Below, one piece after another: positions 51,280 through 58,914 of a stretch of DNA of 64,000 nt. Origin of the DNA: Mannheimia indoligenes. Lineage in GTDB: Bacteria; Pseudomonadota; Gammaproteobacteria; Enterobacterales; Pasteurellaceae. The stretch's first letter is position 1; each line of letters opens with the position of its first letter. The stretch spans positions 93,391-157,390 of the forward strand of contig NZ_JBAJJM010000002.1 of assembly GCF_036880405.1 (NCBI RefSeq). Reading direction: 5' to 3'. The position numbers and the translations under genes were made by a program. Under the pieces are notes generated by a model. That model was given only the letters and a program-made list of their open reading frames with translations, was not told where the DNA came from and did not search any database.

Positions 51280-51293
51280 CCGGAGGTAGTAAT

Positions 51294-52193
51294 ATGTTTC
51301 GTACAGAAATTTTAGAACGTTTTGAACAATTAATAGCGGAGAAAAATTGTGAAATCACAAAAGCGGTAATTGAGCAACTTATCAGGCAAGATTTTCACGG
51401 ACAGTTATCTTATGAAGTTGTTGATGAACTATGTGAAAAATTTAAACGTTCTCGCATTGAATTAGCCCTATTTTGTATTTCAATTGCCGCTTGCTATGCG
51501 GTTACGCCCGTCTCTCATTTTAATGTTGGAGCAGTAGCAGTTGGGAAACGTGGCGATTTCTATTTCGGGGCAAACCAAGAATTTTCGGGGGAATGTATGC
51601 AGCAATCGGTTCACGCAGAGCAGAGTGCGATTTCCCACGCGTGGCTTGCAGGCGAAACCTTGATTACAGATGTAGTGGTTAATTACACCCCTTGCGGACA
51701 TTGCCGCCAATTTATGAATGAACTTAGTGGAGCTGAAAATCTAAAAGTACACTTGCCACACAGCCAAGATAATTTATTACATAGCTACTTGCCGGATAGT
51801 TTCGGACCAAAAGATTTAGGCATTGAAAAAGTCCTATTTGACAACCAACCACAACAGTTTGCAACTACAGGCGACAAATTACAACAAGCCGCCATTGCTG
51901 CTGCAAATACGTCTTACGCACCTTATAGCAAAGCCTTTAGTGGGATTGCATTACAAGTCGGCGAACGTATTATTTGTGGCAAATATGCTGAAAATGCGGC
52001 GTTCAATCCAACTTTTTTACCGTTACAAAGTGCATTGAATTATCGCCTATTTTTAGGATTAGCTGATGTGCCTGTTGAGCGAATTGTATTAGCCGAAGCA
52101 GAAGGCTCATTAAGTAGTAGGGCAATGACGAAAGCCTTAGCTAAATCCTTATTGGATTTAGACATTGAATATGTTCCACTACAAGCGGTCTGA
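51294..52193 (+). CDS. cdd: Cytidine deaminase
   Basis: 299 aa, the long dimeric type of enterobacteria: an active N-terminal domain and an inactive C-terminal copy. Zinc site and catalysis: HAEQSAISHAW (His, Glu) and TPCGHCRQF (two Cys), preceded by FNVGAVAVG and FYFGANQEFSG. It deaminates cytidine and deoxycytidine for pyrimidine salvage. AACCGGAGGTAGTAAT is a strong ribosome binding site. The last codons and the stop overlap a USS (52181-52190). Confidence 0.96.
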   Translation: MFRTEILERFEQLIAEKNCEITKAVIEQLIRQDFHGQLSYEVVDELCEKFKRSRIELALFCISIAACYAVTPVSHFNVGAVAVGKRGDFYFGANQEFSGECMQQSVHAEQSAISHAWLAGETLITDVVVNYTPCGHCRQFMNELSGAENLKVHLPHSQDNLLHSYLPDSFGPKDLGIEKVLFDNQPQQFATTGDKLQQAAIAAANTSYAPYSKAFSGIALQVGERIICGKYAENAAFNPTFLPLQSALNYRLFLGLADVPVERIVLAEAEGSLSSRAMTKALAKSLLDLDIEYVPLQAV

Positions 52194-52364
52194 TTTTTAA
52201 TTATTTTTGCGATTTAATCACTATTTTCTAAAGCGAGCAAAAATGCTTGCTTTTTTATTCTCTATCTTTTTGATTTAACGCATATTTTGGTGTTTTTTTA
52301 CTAATGGCAAGTTGTAATTTTAGTTAAGATATTTCCCATAATATTAAAAATATAAGGATTTGAA

Positions 52365-53756
52365 ATGAATAATGCACTCATTTTAGAACAAGTTAAAAAG
52401 AACCGACGTGATATGGCTATTTTTATAGCGGACGTTGTGCTTTTCTTTGTTTTACTAAACACATTACCTTTTGAGCCGGAGCCAACCAAAGGCTTAGCTC
52501 TTTTAGCTTTTGTTGCTATTTTATGGCTCACGGAAGCGGTTCACGTTACCATTACTGCTCTTTTTGTGCCTGTGTTGGCAATTGCATTGGGGGTGGTTAC
52601 TTCAAAAGAGGCATTAAGTGCCTTTGCTGATCCAACTATCTTCTTATTCTTTGGAGGTTTTGCATTGGCTGCCGCATTGCATATCCAAAAAATTGACAAA
52701 ATGATCGCAAATAAAATTATGGCTCTGGCAAAGGGAAAATTATTTGTTGCCGTACTTTATTTATTTGGCGTTACGGCTTTTTTGTCAATGTGGATGAGCA
52801 ATACCGCAACGGCTGCGATGATGCTACCTCTTGCATTAGGCATTCTCAGTAAAATGGACAGAGAATCGGAACGCAATACTTATACTTTCGTATTACTTGG
52901 TATTGCGTATAGTGCAAGTATCGGCGGAATGGGGACTTTAGTCGGAAGCCCGCCAAATGCGATTGCAGCTTCCCAGCTACACCTTACATTTTCCGATTGG
53001 TTGATGTATGGCTTGCCGGTTATGTTGATTATTTTGCCATTAGTCATTTTTATTTTATATATCACTTTCAAGCCTAGATTTAATCAAGATTTTGAGTTTG
53101 AATTTGAACAAATTAACTTTAATCGTCAACGTGTTATTACGCTGAGCATTTTTCTTTTCATTGCGTGCTGTTGGGTGCTAAGTAGTGTGATTAATCCGCT
53201 TATTTCAAGCTTCTTAGGCTTAAAATCTAATATTGGCAACTTTGATAGTATTATTGCACTCGTTGCTTCCTTGCTATTGTGTGTAACAAAAGTAGTGAGT
53301 TGGCAACAAATTCAAGACAATACAGAATGGGGAATATTATTTCTCTTTGGTGGTGGGCTCACCTTGAGTGCCGTACTTAGCCATACAGGAGCAAGCCGAA
53401 TTATGGCGGAAGGTATTATCTCTTTAATTGAAGGCAAACATTATTTTATTGTGTGCTTAATTATTGCTGCTTTTATTATCTGCTTAACGGAGTTTACTTC
53501 AAATACCGCAAGTGCAGCATTACTTGTGCCGATATTTATCTCTATTGCAGAGGCTTTAAATATCAACCCACTTGGATTTGCCTTAATTATTGGACTAGGG
53601 GCATCTTGTGCCTTTATGTTGCCTGTAGGAACACCACCTAATGCCATTGTTTACGGAACAGGTTTGGTTAGACAAAAAGATATGCTCAAGTCTTATAAAA
53701 TCGACTTGCTTTGTATATTAGTGATTGCCGGAATTGGTTACTGGTTCTGGTTGTAA
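52365..53756 (+). CDS. SLC13/DASS family sodium:anion symporter
   Basis: 463 aa divalent-anion:Na+ symporter (DASS). Two Na+/substrate clamp loops with Ser-Asn-Thr are visible: MSNTATAAMMLPLALG (~145) and TSNTASAALLVPIFIS (~385), plus GSPPNAIAAS and VGTPPNAIVYGTG. Members carry succinate, citrate, sulfate or similar; the exact substrate cannot be fixed. TATAAGGATTTGAA precedes the ATG. Monocistronic. Confidence 0.9.
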   Translation: MNNALILEQVKKNRRDMAIFIADVVLFFVLLNTLPFEPEPTKGLALLAFVAILWLTEAVHVTITALFVPVLAIALGVVTSKEALSAFADPTIFLFFGGFALAAALHIQKIDKMIANKIMALAKGKLFVAVLYLFGVTAFLSMWMSNTATAAMMLPLALGILSKMDRESERNTYTFVLLGIAYSASIGGMGTLVGSPPNAIAASQLHLTFSDWLMYGLPVMLIILPLVIFILYITFKPRFNQDFEFEFEQINFNRQRVITLSIFLFIACCWVLSSVINPLISSFLGLKSNIGNFDSIIALVASLLLCVTKVVSWQQIQDNTEWGILFLFGGGLTLSAVLSHTGASRIMAEGIISLIEGKHYFIVCLIIAAFIICLTEFTSNTASAALLVPIFISIAEALNINPLGFALIIGLGASCAFMLPVGTPPNAIVYGTGLVRQKDMLKSYKIDLLCILVIAGIGYWFWL

Positions 53757-53759
53757 ATG

Positions 53760-53792
53760 AAAATAGCCAAGTGATTACTTGGCTATTTTTTT
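53760..53792. terminator. Bidirectional terminator between convergent genes
   Basis: AAATAGCCAAG / CTTGGCTATTT with a 6-base loop; a T-run follows on the + strand and an A-run precedes, so it can serve both genes. Confidence 0.88.
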
Positions 53793-53804
53793 ATAAAAAG
53801 GGAA

Positions 53805-54947
53805 TTACTTACCCCAAACTTCTTCTGCAATTTCTTTAATTAAGTTTAATTTCGCCCACTGTGCTTCTTCAGTTAAAATATTCCCTTCTTCGGTGGACGC
53901 AAAACCACATTGTGGCGATAAACATAATTGGTTAATCGGTACAATTTGAGCAGCTTCTTTAATACGTTCGATGATTGCATTTTTATCTTCCAAATCACCA
54001 AATTTCGAGGTAATTAAACCTAAAACCACTTGTTGATTTTTAATATGACGTAACGGCTCGAACGTACCTGCACGTTCGGTATCATATTCTAAGAAGAAAC
54101 CATCAATACGGCATTTGCCAAATAATGTTTCAGCAACAGGACCATAACCACCTTCCGAGAACCAAGAAGAACGGAAGTTACCACGACAAATATGCATTGT
54201 AATAGACATATCGGCAGGTTTGGCATCAACAATACGATTTAATAAGGCAACATATTTTTCGGCTAAATCAGTTAAATCGAAACCTCTTGCCTCAAATTCT
54301 TTACGTTTGTCTTCGGCACAGAATTGTCCCCAGCTTGTATCATCTAGCTGTAGGTTGCGTAATCCCATTTCGTAGAATTTGTGCATTGCCTTAATATAAG
54401 CATTGGCAATATCATCATAAAGTTTTTGCTCGTCTTGATATTGTGGTAGTGGCTGGTAGTTTTCATCTCGCACACAGCAGATAACGTGCAACATTGTTGG
54501 AGCAGGAATAGTAAATTTAGTTGGATAATCGCCTGCTGCTTCTTTTAAAATGCGGTAAGCATCAATAAAAGAGTGATTGTCCGAGAAATCAATATCACCT
54601 ATGATTTTTACGGTTTGACCCTTCGGCTTATGACCCGTGAAGTTTACATTAAAGACTTCTGTTTCTTTCCAATCCATACCGTCTAATTCAGCTAAGAAAT
54701 CCAAATGCCACCAAGTACGGCTGAATTCCCCGTCAGAAACCGCTTTTACGCCGTGTTGTTTTTGTAAGTCAACTAGCTTTTTAACCTCTTGGCGAGTTAC
54801 TTCTCTGAGTTCCTCACGGCTAATTTTTTGTTGGTTGAAATCTTCTCTCGCTTGCTTTAACGCATCAGTACGCAGAAAACTGCCTACAATATCATTGCGA
54901 TAAGGGGCTTGGGTACGAATGGTTGCTTCCGGAAATAATTGGCTCAT
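53805..54947 (-). CDS. MetE C-terminal-like (B12-independent) methyltransferase
   Basis: 380 aa, equal to the catalytic C-terminal half of cobalamin-independent methionine synthase, related to the YxjG/YxjH group. Zinc ligands are recognisable: MHICRGN (His and Cys), a Glu in FFLEYD, and CLSPQCGF (second Cys). The N-terminal half of MetE (~350 aa) is absent, as usual in this subfamily. It may methylate homocysteine or a related thiol from an unknown methyl donor. AAGGAGTGATTTT precedes the ATG. Confidence 0.88.
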   Translation of the reverse strand: MSQLFPEATIRTQAPYRNDIVGSFLRTDALKQAREDFNQQKISREELREVTRQEVKKLVDLQKQHGVKAVSDGEFSRTWWHLDFLAELDGMDWKETEVFNVNFTGHKPKGQTVKIIGDIDFSDNHSFIDAYRILKEAAGDYPTKFTIPAPTMLHVICCVRDENYQPLPQYQDEQKLYDDIANAYIKAMHKFYEMGLRNLQLDDTSWGQFCAEDKRKEFEARGFDLTDLAEKYVALLNRIVDAKPADMSITMHICRGNFRSSWFSEGGYGPVAETLFGKCRIDGFFLEYDTERAGTFEPLRHIKNQQVVLGLITSKFGDLEDKNAIIERIKEAAQIVPINQLCLSPQCGFASTEEGNILTEEAQWAKLNLIKEIAEEVWGK

Positions 54948-55008
54948 AAAATCACTCCTTGTAATTGTATTGTGTTATAAACACTGTTAATCATAGCAAA
55001 AAGAGCAA

Positions 55009-55049
55009 TAAAAAGCCCTTCATTAACTTATGAAAATTAATGAAGGGCA
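55009..55049 (-). terminator. Intrinsic terminator after clpB
   Basis: On the minus strand, GCCCTTCATTAA / TTAATGAAGGGC with a 10-base loop and tail TTTTTATT, 76 bases after the clpB stop. Confidence 0.85.
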
Positions 55050-55068
55050 GTATGAAAAATTTTACTAT

Positions 55069-55115
55069 ACAAGCGGTGATCTTTTGCAAATTTTTTGCAA
55101 TTTTTAACCGCTTGT
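55069..55115. repeat. Inverted USS pair after clpB
   Basis: ACAAGCGGT (55069-55077) and ACCGCTTGT (55107-55115), directly after the clpB stop and before the stronger terminator. Confidence 0.7.
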
Positions 55116-55124
55116 TAAAGGCTA

Positions 55125-57692
55125 TTATTGCGTTGCCACAATAGTGCCGTCTTGGTAATCCACTGTTACAGGTTTATTCGGTAATAATTTACCGCTTAAA
55201 ATCTGTTGAGCAAGCGGATTTTCAAGCTCTTGCTGAATCGCACGTTTAAGTGGTCTTGCTCCGAATAATGGGTCAAAACCGGCATTGCCGATATGATCTA
55301 ACGCTGCATCTGTTACCGTTAGGCTATAACCACGTTCTGCCAAGCGAGTGATTAAGCGTTGTAGCTGAATTTTCGCAATTGAACGGATATGATCTTTTCC
55401 TAACGAGTGGAACATCACGGTTTCATCAATACGGTTGATAAACTCAGGGCGGAAATGGTGTCCAACAACTTCCATTACCATCTCTTTAACCGCATCATAG
55501 CCCTTATGTGCATTCTCTTGAATGAGATGTGAGCCTAAGTTTGAGGTCATAATTACAACGGTATTACGGAAATCCACCGTTCTGCCTTGCCCGTCCGTTA
55601 AACGTCCGTCATCTAACACTTGCAGTAAAATGTTAAACACATCAGGGTGGGCTTTTTCCACTTCATCAAGTAATACAACAGAATAAGGACGGCGGCGGAC
55701 CGCTTCGGTTAAATACCCCCCTTCTTCATAACCAACATAGCCCGGAGGTGCTCCCACCAAGCGAGACACGCTGTGTTTTTCCATAAACTCAGACATATCA
55801 ATACGCACCATTGCATCAGGGTCATCAAACAAGAAGTTGGCTAATGTTTTGCTCAATTCCGTTTTACCCACGCCGGTCGGACCTAAGAATAAAAACGAAC
55901 CAATCGGTTTATTCGGATCAGAAAGCCCCGCACGGCTACGGCGAATGGCATTTGCCACTGCATCCACCGCTTCATTTTGACCGATAACACGAGCGTGCAA
56001 TACGTCTTCCATACGAAGGAGTTTTTCTTTCTCGCCTTCCATCATTTTAGCAACAGGAATGCCCGTTGCTTTTGAAAGCACTTCGGCAATTTCTTCTTCG
56101 GTTACTTTGGTGCGAAGTAATTGCGTTTCTGCATTTTTTTCACCATTTTCGACCGCTTGTAACTGCTTTTCTAAGTTTGGAATCACGCCATATTGCAACT
56201 CAGACATCTTCTCGAAGTTGTTTTCACGGCGAGCTTGATCCATCGCAATGCGAGCGTTTTCCAACTCTTCTTTAATATGTTGCGTGCCAAGCAAGGCGGA
56301 CTTTTCCGCTTTCCAAATTTCTTCTAGCTCGGAATATTCACGCTCTTTCGCTGCCATTTCTTCATCTAACTTCGCTAAACGTTGGCGGCTTGCCTCATCT
56401 TCCTCTTTTTGTAACGCTTGGCGTTCCAATTTGAGTTGAATAATGCGGCGTTCAAGCTTATCTAACGGCTCAGGTTTGGAATCAATTTCCATACGTAGGC
56501 TGGAGGCTGCTTCATCAATTAAATCAATCGCTTTGTCCGGCAACTGACGATCCGACACATAGCGGTGCGAAAGCGTTGCCGCCGCTACGATAGCTGGGTC
56601 GGTAATTTGCACGTGGTGGTGAATTTCATAACGCTCTTTCAATCCACGCAAAATCGCAATGGTATCTTCCACCGTTGGCTCGTCCACTAATACTTTTTGG
56701 AAACGGCGTTCAAGGGCGGCATCTTTTTCAATATATTGACGATATTCATCAAGGGTAGTTGCCCCTACGCAGTGTAATTCACCTCGTGCAAGGCTAGGTT
56801 TGAGCAAGTTGCCGGCGTCCATTGCACCGTCTGTTTTGCCTGCTCCCACCATTGTGTGAATTTCATCAATAAAGAGGATAACTTGTCCTTCTTCTTTGGC
56901 GAGTTCATTTAAAACCGCTTTTAAACGTTCTTCAAATTCGCCACGATATTTCGCCCCGGCAATTAATGCTCCCATATCAAGCGAAAGTACACGCTTGTTT
57001 TTCAAGCCTTCAGGCACTTCACCATTGACAATACGCTGTGCCAAGCCTTCCACAATCGCCGTTTTACCCACGCCCGGTTCGCCGATAAGCACTGGGTTAT
57101 TTTTGGTACGGCGTTGTAATACTTGCACCGCACGGCGGATTTCTTCATCACGCCCGATAACAGGGTCTAATTTACCTGCTTTGGCTCGCTCGGTTAAATC
57201 AATGGTATATTTTTTCAATGCTTGACGGGTTTCTTCCGCATTTTGATTATTCACGTTTTCTCCTCCTCGAATTTGGCTAATTGCTTGTGTGAGTTTTTCT
57301 TTACTCAAGCCAAACTTTTTAAATAATTTACCCAAATCACCGTTATCTTCAACAGAGGCTAACACAAACAGTTCAGATGAAATAAAGCTATCACCAAATT
57401 GCTGTGCCAACTTGTCTGATTGATTTAACAATCTCACTAATTGCTGTGAAACCTGTGTATTACCGCCTTGAACTTGCGGCAAGCGGTCTAAAATGGCTTG
57501 CAATTCGCTAATCAAGGTCTGCACATTGATATTTAATGCCGTAAAGAGTGGGGCAACCGAACCGCCATCTTGTTTTAGTAACGCATACAGTAAATGAGCA
57601 GGTTCGATATAAGGGTTATCTTTTCCGACTGCAAGGGATTGCGATTCAGCTAACGCTTCTTGCAGTTTGGTTGTCATTTTTTCAAAATTCAT
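55125..57692 (-). CDS. clpB: ATP-dependent disaggregase ClpB
   Basis: 855 aa Hsp100 chaperone that, with DnaK, dissolves protein aggregates. Order of parts: Clp-N double repeat (~6-145), AAA1 with Walker A GEPGVGKT (204-211) and LFIDEIHTM, a coiled-coil middle domain (~405-530, propeller), AAA2 with GPTGVGKTE and SVVLLDEVEKAHPDVFNILLQVLDDGRLTDGQG, and the C-terminal small domain. Two USS lie inside. A sigma-32-type promoter lies about 84-107 bases upstream. Confidence 0.98.
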   Translation of the reverse strand: MNFEKMTTKLQEALAESQSLAVGKDNPYIEPAHLLYALLKQDGGSVAPLFTALNINVQTLISELQAILDRLPQVQGGNTQVSQQLVRLLNQSDKLAQQFGDSFISSELFVLASVEDNGDLGKLFKKFGLSKEKLTQAISQIRGGENVNNQNAEETRQALKKYTIDLTERAKAGKLDPVIGRDEEIRRAVQVLQRRTKNNPVLIGEPGVGKTAIVEGLAQRIVNGEVPEGLKNKRVLSLDMGALIAGAKYRGEFEERLKAVLNELAKEEGQVILFIDEIHTMVGAGKTDGAMDAGNLLKPSLARGELHCVGATTLDEYRQYIEKDAALERRFQKVLVDEPTVEDTIAILRGLKERYEIHHHVQITDPAIVAAATLSHRYVSDRQLPDKAIDLIDEAASSLRMEIDSKPEPLDKLERRIIQLKLERQALQKEEDEASRQRLAKLDEEMAAKEREYSELEEIWKAEKSALLGTQHIKEELENARIAMDQARRENNFEKMSELQYGVIPNLEKQLQAVENGEKNAETQLLRTKVTEEEIAEVLSKATGIPVAKMMEGEKEKLLRMEDVLHARVIGQNEAVDAVANAIRRSRAGLSDPNKPIGSFLFLGPTGVGKTELSKTLANFLFDDPDAMVRIDMSEFMEKHSVSRLVGAPPGYVGYEEGGYLTEAVRRRPYSVVLLDEVEKAHPDVFNILLQVLDDGRLTDGQGRTVDFRNTVVIMTSNLGSHLIQENAHKGYDAVKEMVMEVVGHHFRPEFINRIDETVMFHSLGKDHIRSIAKIQLQRLITRLAERGYSLTVTDAALDHIGNAGFDPLFGARPLKRAIQQELENPLAQQILSGKLLPNKPVTVDYQDGTIVATQ

Positions 57693-57766
57693 ATTTACTC
57701 CAGAATCTATTTATTTTTAATAATGAATTAAGCGATGTAATAAACGCTTAACCTTTCACGATGTTA

Positions 57767-57795
57767 TAAATAGTGTTTGTCAAGCAGTTTTCAAG
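57767..57795 (-). promoter_or_regulatory. Sigma-32 heat-shock promoter of clpB
   Basis: On the minus strand CTTGAAA (57789-57795), a 13-base spacer, then CACTATTTA, 7 of 9 matches to the sigma-32 -10 consensus CCCCATTTA. Confidence 0.75.
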
Positions 57796-57801
57796 TAAAA
57801 A

Positions 57802-57817
57802 TGTGAAAAAGATCACA
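57802..57817. promoter_or_regulatory. CRP (cAMP receptor protein) site
   Basis: TGTGA-AAAAGA-TCACA, a perfect CRP palindrome, between clpB and ompW. It is 141 bases before the ompW ATG and 7 bases beyond the -35 box of clpB. Confidence 0.75.
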
Positions 57818-57862
57818 AAAATAAATAAAATAACTCTCAATAAGTAGTTTAATGTTAAAAAT

Positions 57863-57876
57863 TTGATAAATATCAA
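57863..57876. promoter_or_regulatory. FNR box upstream of ompW
   Basis: TTGAT-AAAT-ATCAA, a perfect FNR site centred at 57869.5, 88 bases before the ompW ATG. A class II position (-41.5) would put the transcript start near 57911. OmpW is FNR-activated in E. coli. Confidence 0.8.
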
Positions 57877-57957
57877 TTCATTTTTATTTCACTTCATTTA
57901 CACTCCTCCAAAGTTTACCTCGTTATAGGTAATCTGATTATTTTTGAGGAAATTAAA

Positions 57958-58605
57958 ATGAAAAAAACAACTTTAGCAATTCTTTTAGGTAGCACTTTAT
58001 TAGCAGGTTCAGCAATGGCACACCAAGCGGGCGATACAATGTTCCGTTTTGGTGCGGTACACGTGCAAGCAAATTCAGAATCTAACACTGTTACACCGGT
58101 TAAGATTGATTTAAAAGTGAAAAACAACACTCAATTAGGCTTAACTGCAACTTATATGTTAGCGGACAATGTGGGTATTGAATTATTAGGTGCAACACCG
58201 TTTTCTCACAAAATTAACGGTAAAGTGCCTGCATTAAACTTAGATTTAGGCAGAGTAGTAAGCTTAAAACAATTACCTCCAAGCCTTTATGCTCAATATT
58301 ATTTCTTTGAGCCAACGGCGAAAGTAAAACCTTACGTTGGTGCAGGTATTAACTACACTCGCTTCTACCACGCTAAATCAGTTCACGCAGCAGTTACCAA
58401 TTTAGATGTGAAAAAACACTCTTTCGCACCTGTGGCTAACTTAGGGGTAGATGTGAAATTAACTGACAACATCTACTTCAACGCAGCAGCGTGGTACACA
58501 CGTATTAAAACCACAGCAAAATTTAAAGCGTTAGGGTTAGATCACGAAGTAAAAGTGAAACTTGACCCTGTTGTATTATTCGCAGGTTTCGGTGTGAAAT
58601 TCTAA
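57958..58605 (+). CDS. ompW: Outer-membrane protein OmpW
   Basis: 215 aa eight-stranded barrel. Signal peptide MKKTTLAILLGSTLLAGSAMA, then HQAGDTMFRFGAVHVQAN, LGLTATYMLADNVGIELLGATPFSHKI, PPSLYAQYYFFEP and a terminal GVKF strand ending in Phe, as required for barrel insertion. OmpW forms a hydrophobic side-opening channel for small non-polar compounds. TGAGGAAATTAAA precedes the ATG. CRP and FNR sites upstream suggest control by carbon supply and oxygen. Confidence 0.95.
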   Translation: MKKTTLAILLGSTLLAGSAMAHQAGDTMFRFGAVHVQANSESNTVTPVKIDLKVKNNTQLGLTATYMLADNVGIELLGATPFSHKINGKVPALNLDLGRVVSLKQLPPSLYAQYYFFEPTAKVKPYVGAGINYTRFYHAKSVHAAVTNLDVKKHSFAPVANLGVDVKLTDNIYFNAAAWYTRIKTTAKFKALGLDHEVKVKLDPVVLFAGFGVKF

Positions 58606-58633
58606 TTCCCCTTTGATATTTAGCTAGAAAAGA

Positions 58634-58669
58634 GAGAGTGTTAATCTAACGATTAGCACTCTTTTTTAT
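58634..58669 (+). terminator. Intrinsic terminator after ompW
   Basis: AGAGTGTTAATC / GATTAGCACTCT (one wobble) followed by TTTTTTATTTT. Confidence 0.88.
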
Positions 58670-58914
58670 TTTACAAGCGGTCGTTTTGCGGAGAAAAAAG
58701 GCTAATAGATTAAATATTAATGATTTAGCCGATCTCCCCTCTTTAGCAAAGAGGGGCAGGGGGAGATTTGGCAGAATAAATAGACGGAGAATAGTATAAA
58801 ATATACAAAAAATAACCTTATTTTAACCGCTTGCAAAAAAATTACCGCTTCCCAAAAAATTCAAGTAGAATTAATCCATTTAACAAACACAACATCAAAA
58901 ATTTGGAGAAGATT
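58670..58914. other. Intergenic stretch between ompW terminator and ilvD
   Basis: No gene. It holds a USS (58673-58681), the second copy of the 23-bp hairpin (58734-58756), two closely spaced ACCGCTT cores near 58828 and 58843, and the ilvD leader. A reading frame from 58831 runs into ilvD but has no ribosome binding site. Confidence 0.6.
58734..58756. repeat. Interspersed 23-bp hairpin, copy 2
   Basis: Identical to 40849-40871 (arms CCCCTCTTT and AAAGAGGGG around AGC), followed here by CAGGGGGAG, which extends the purine-rich side. Confidence 0.75.
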
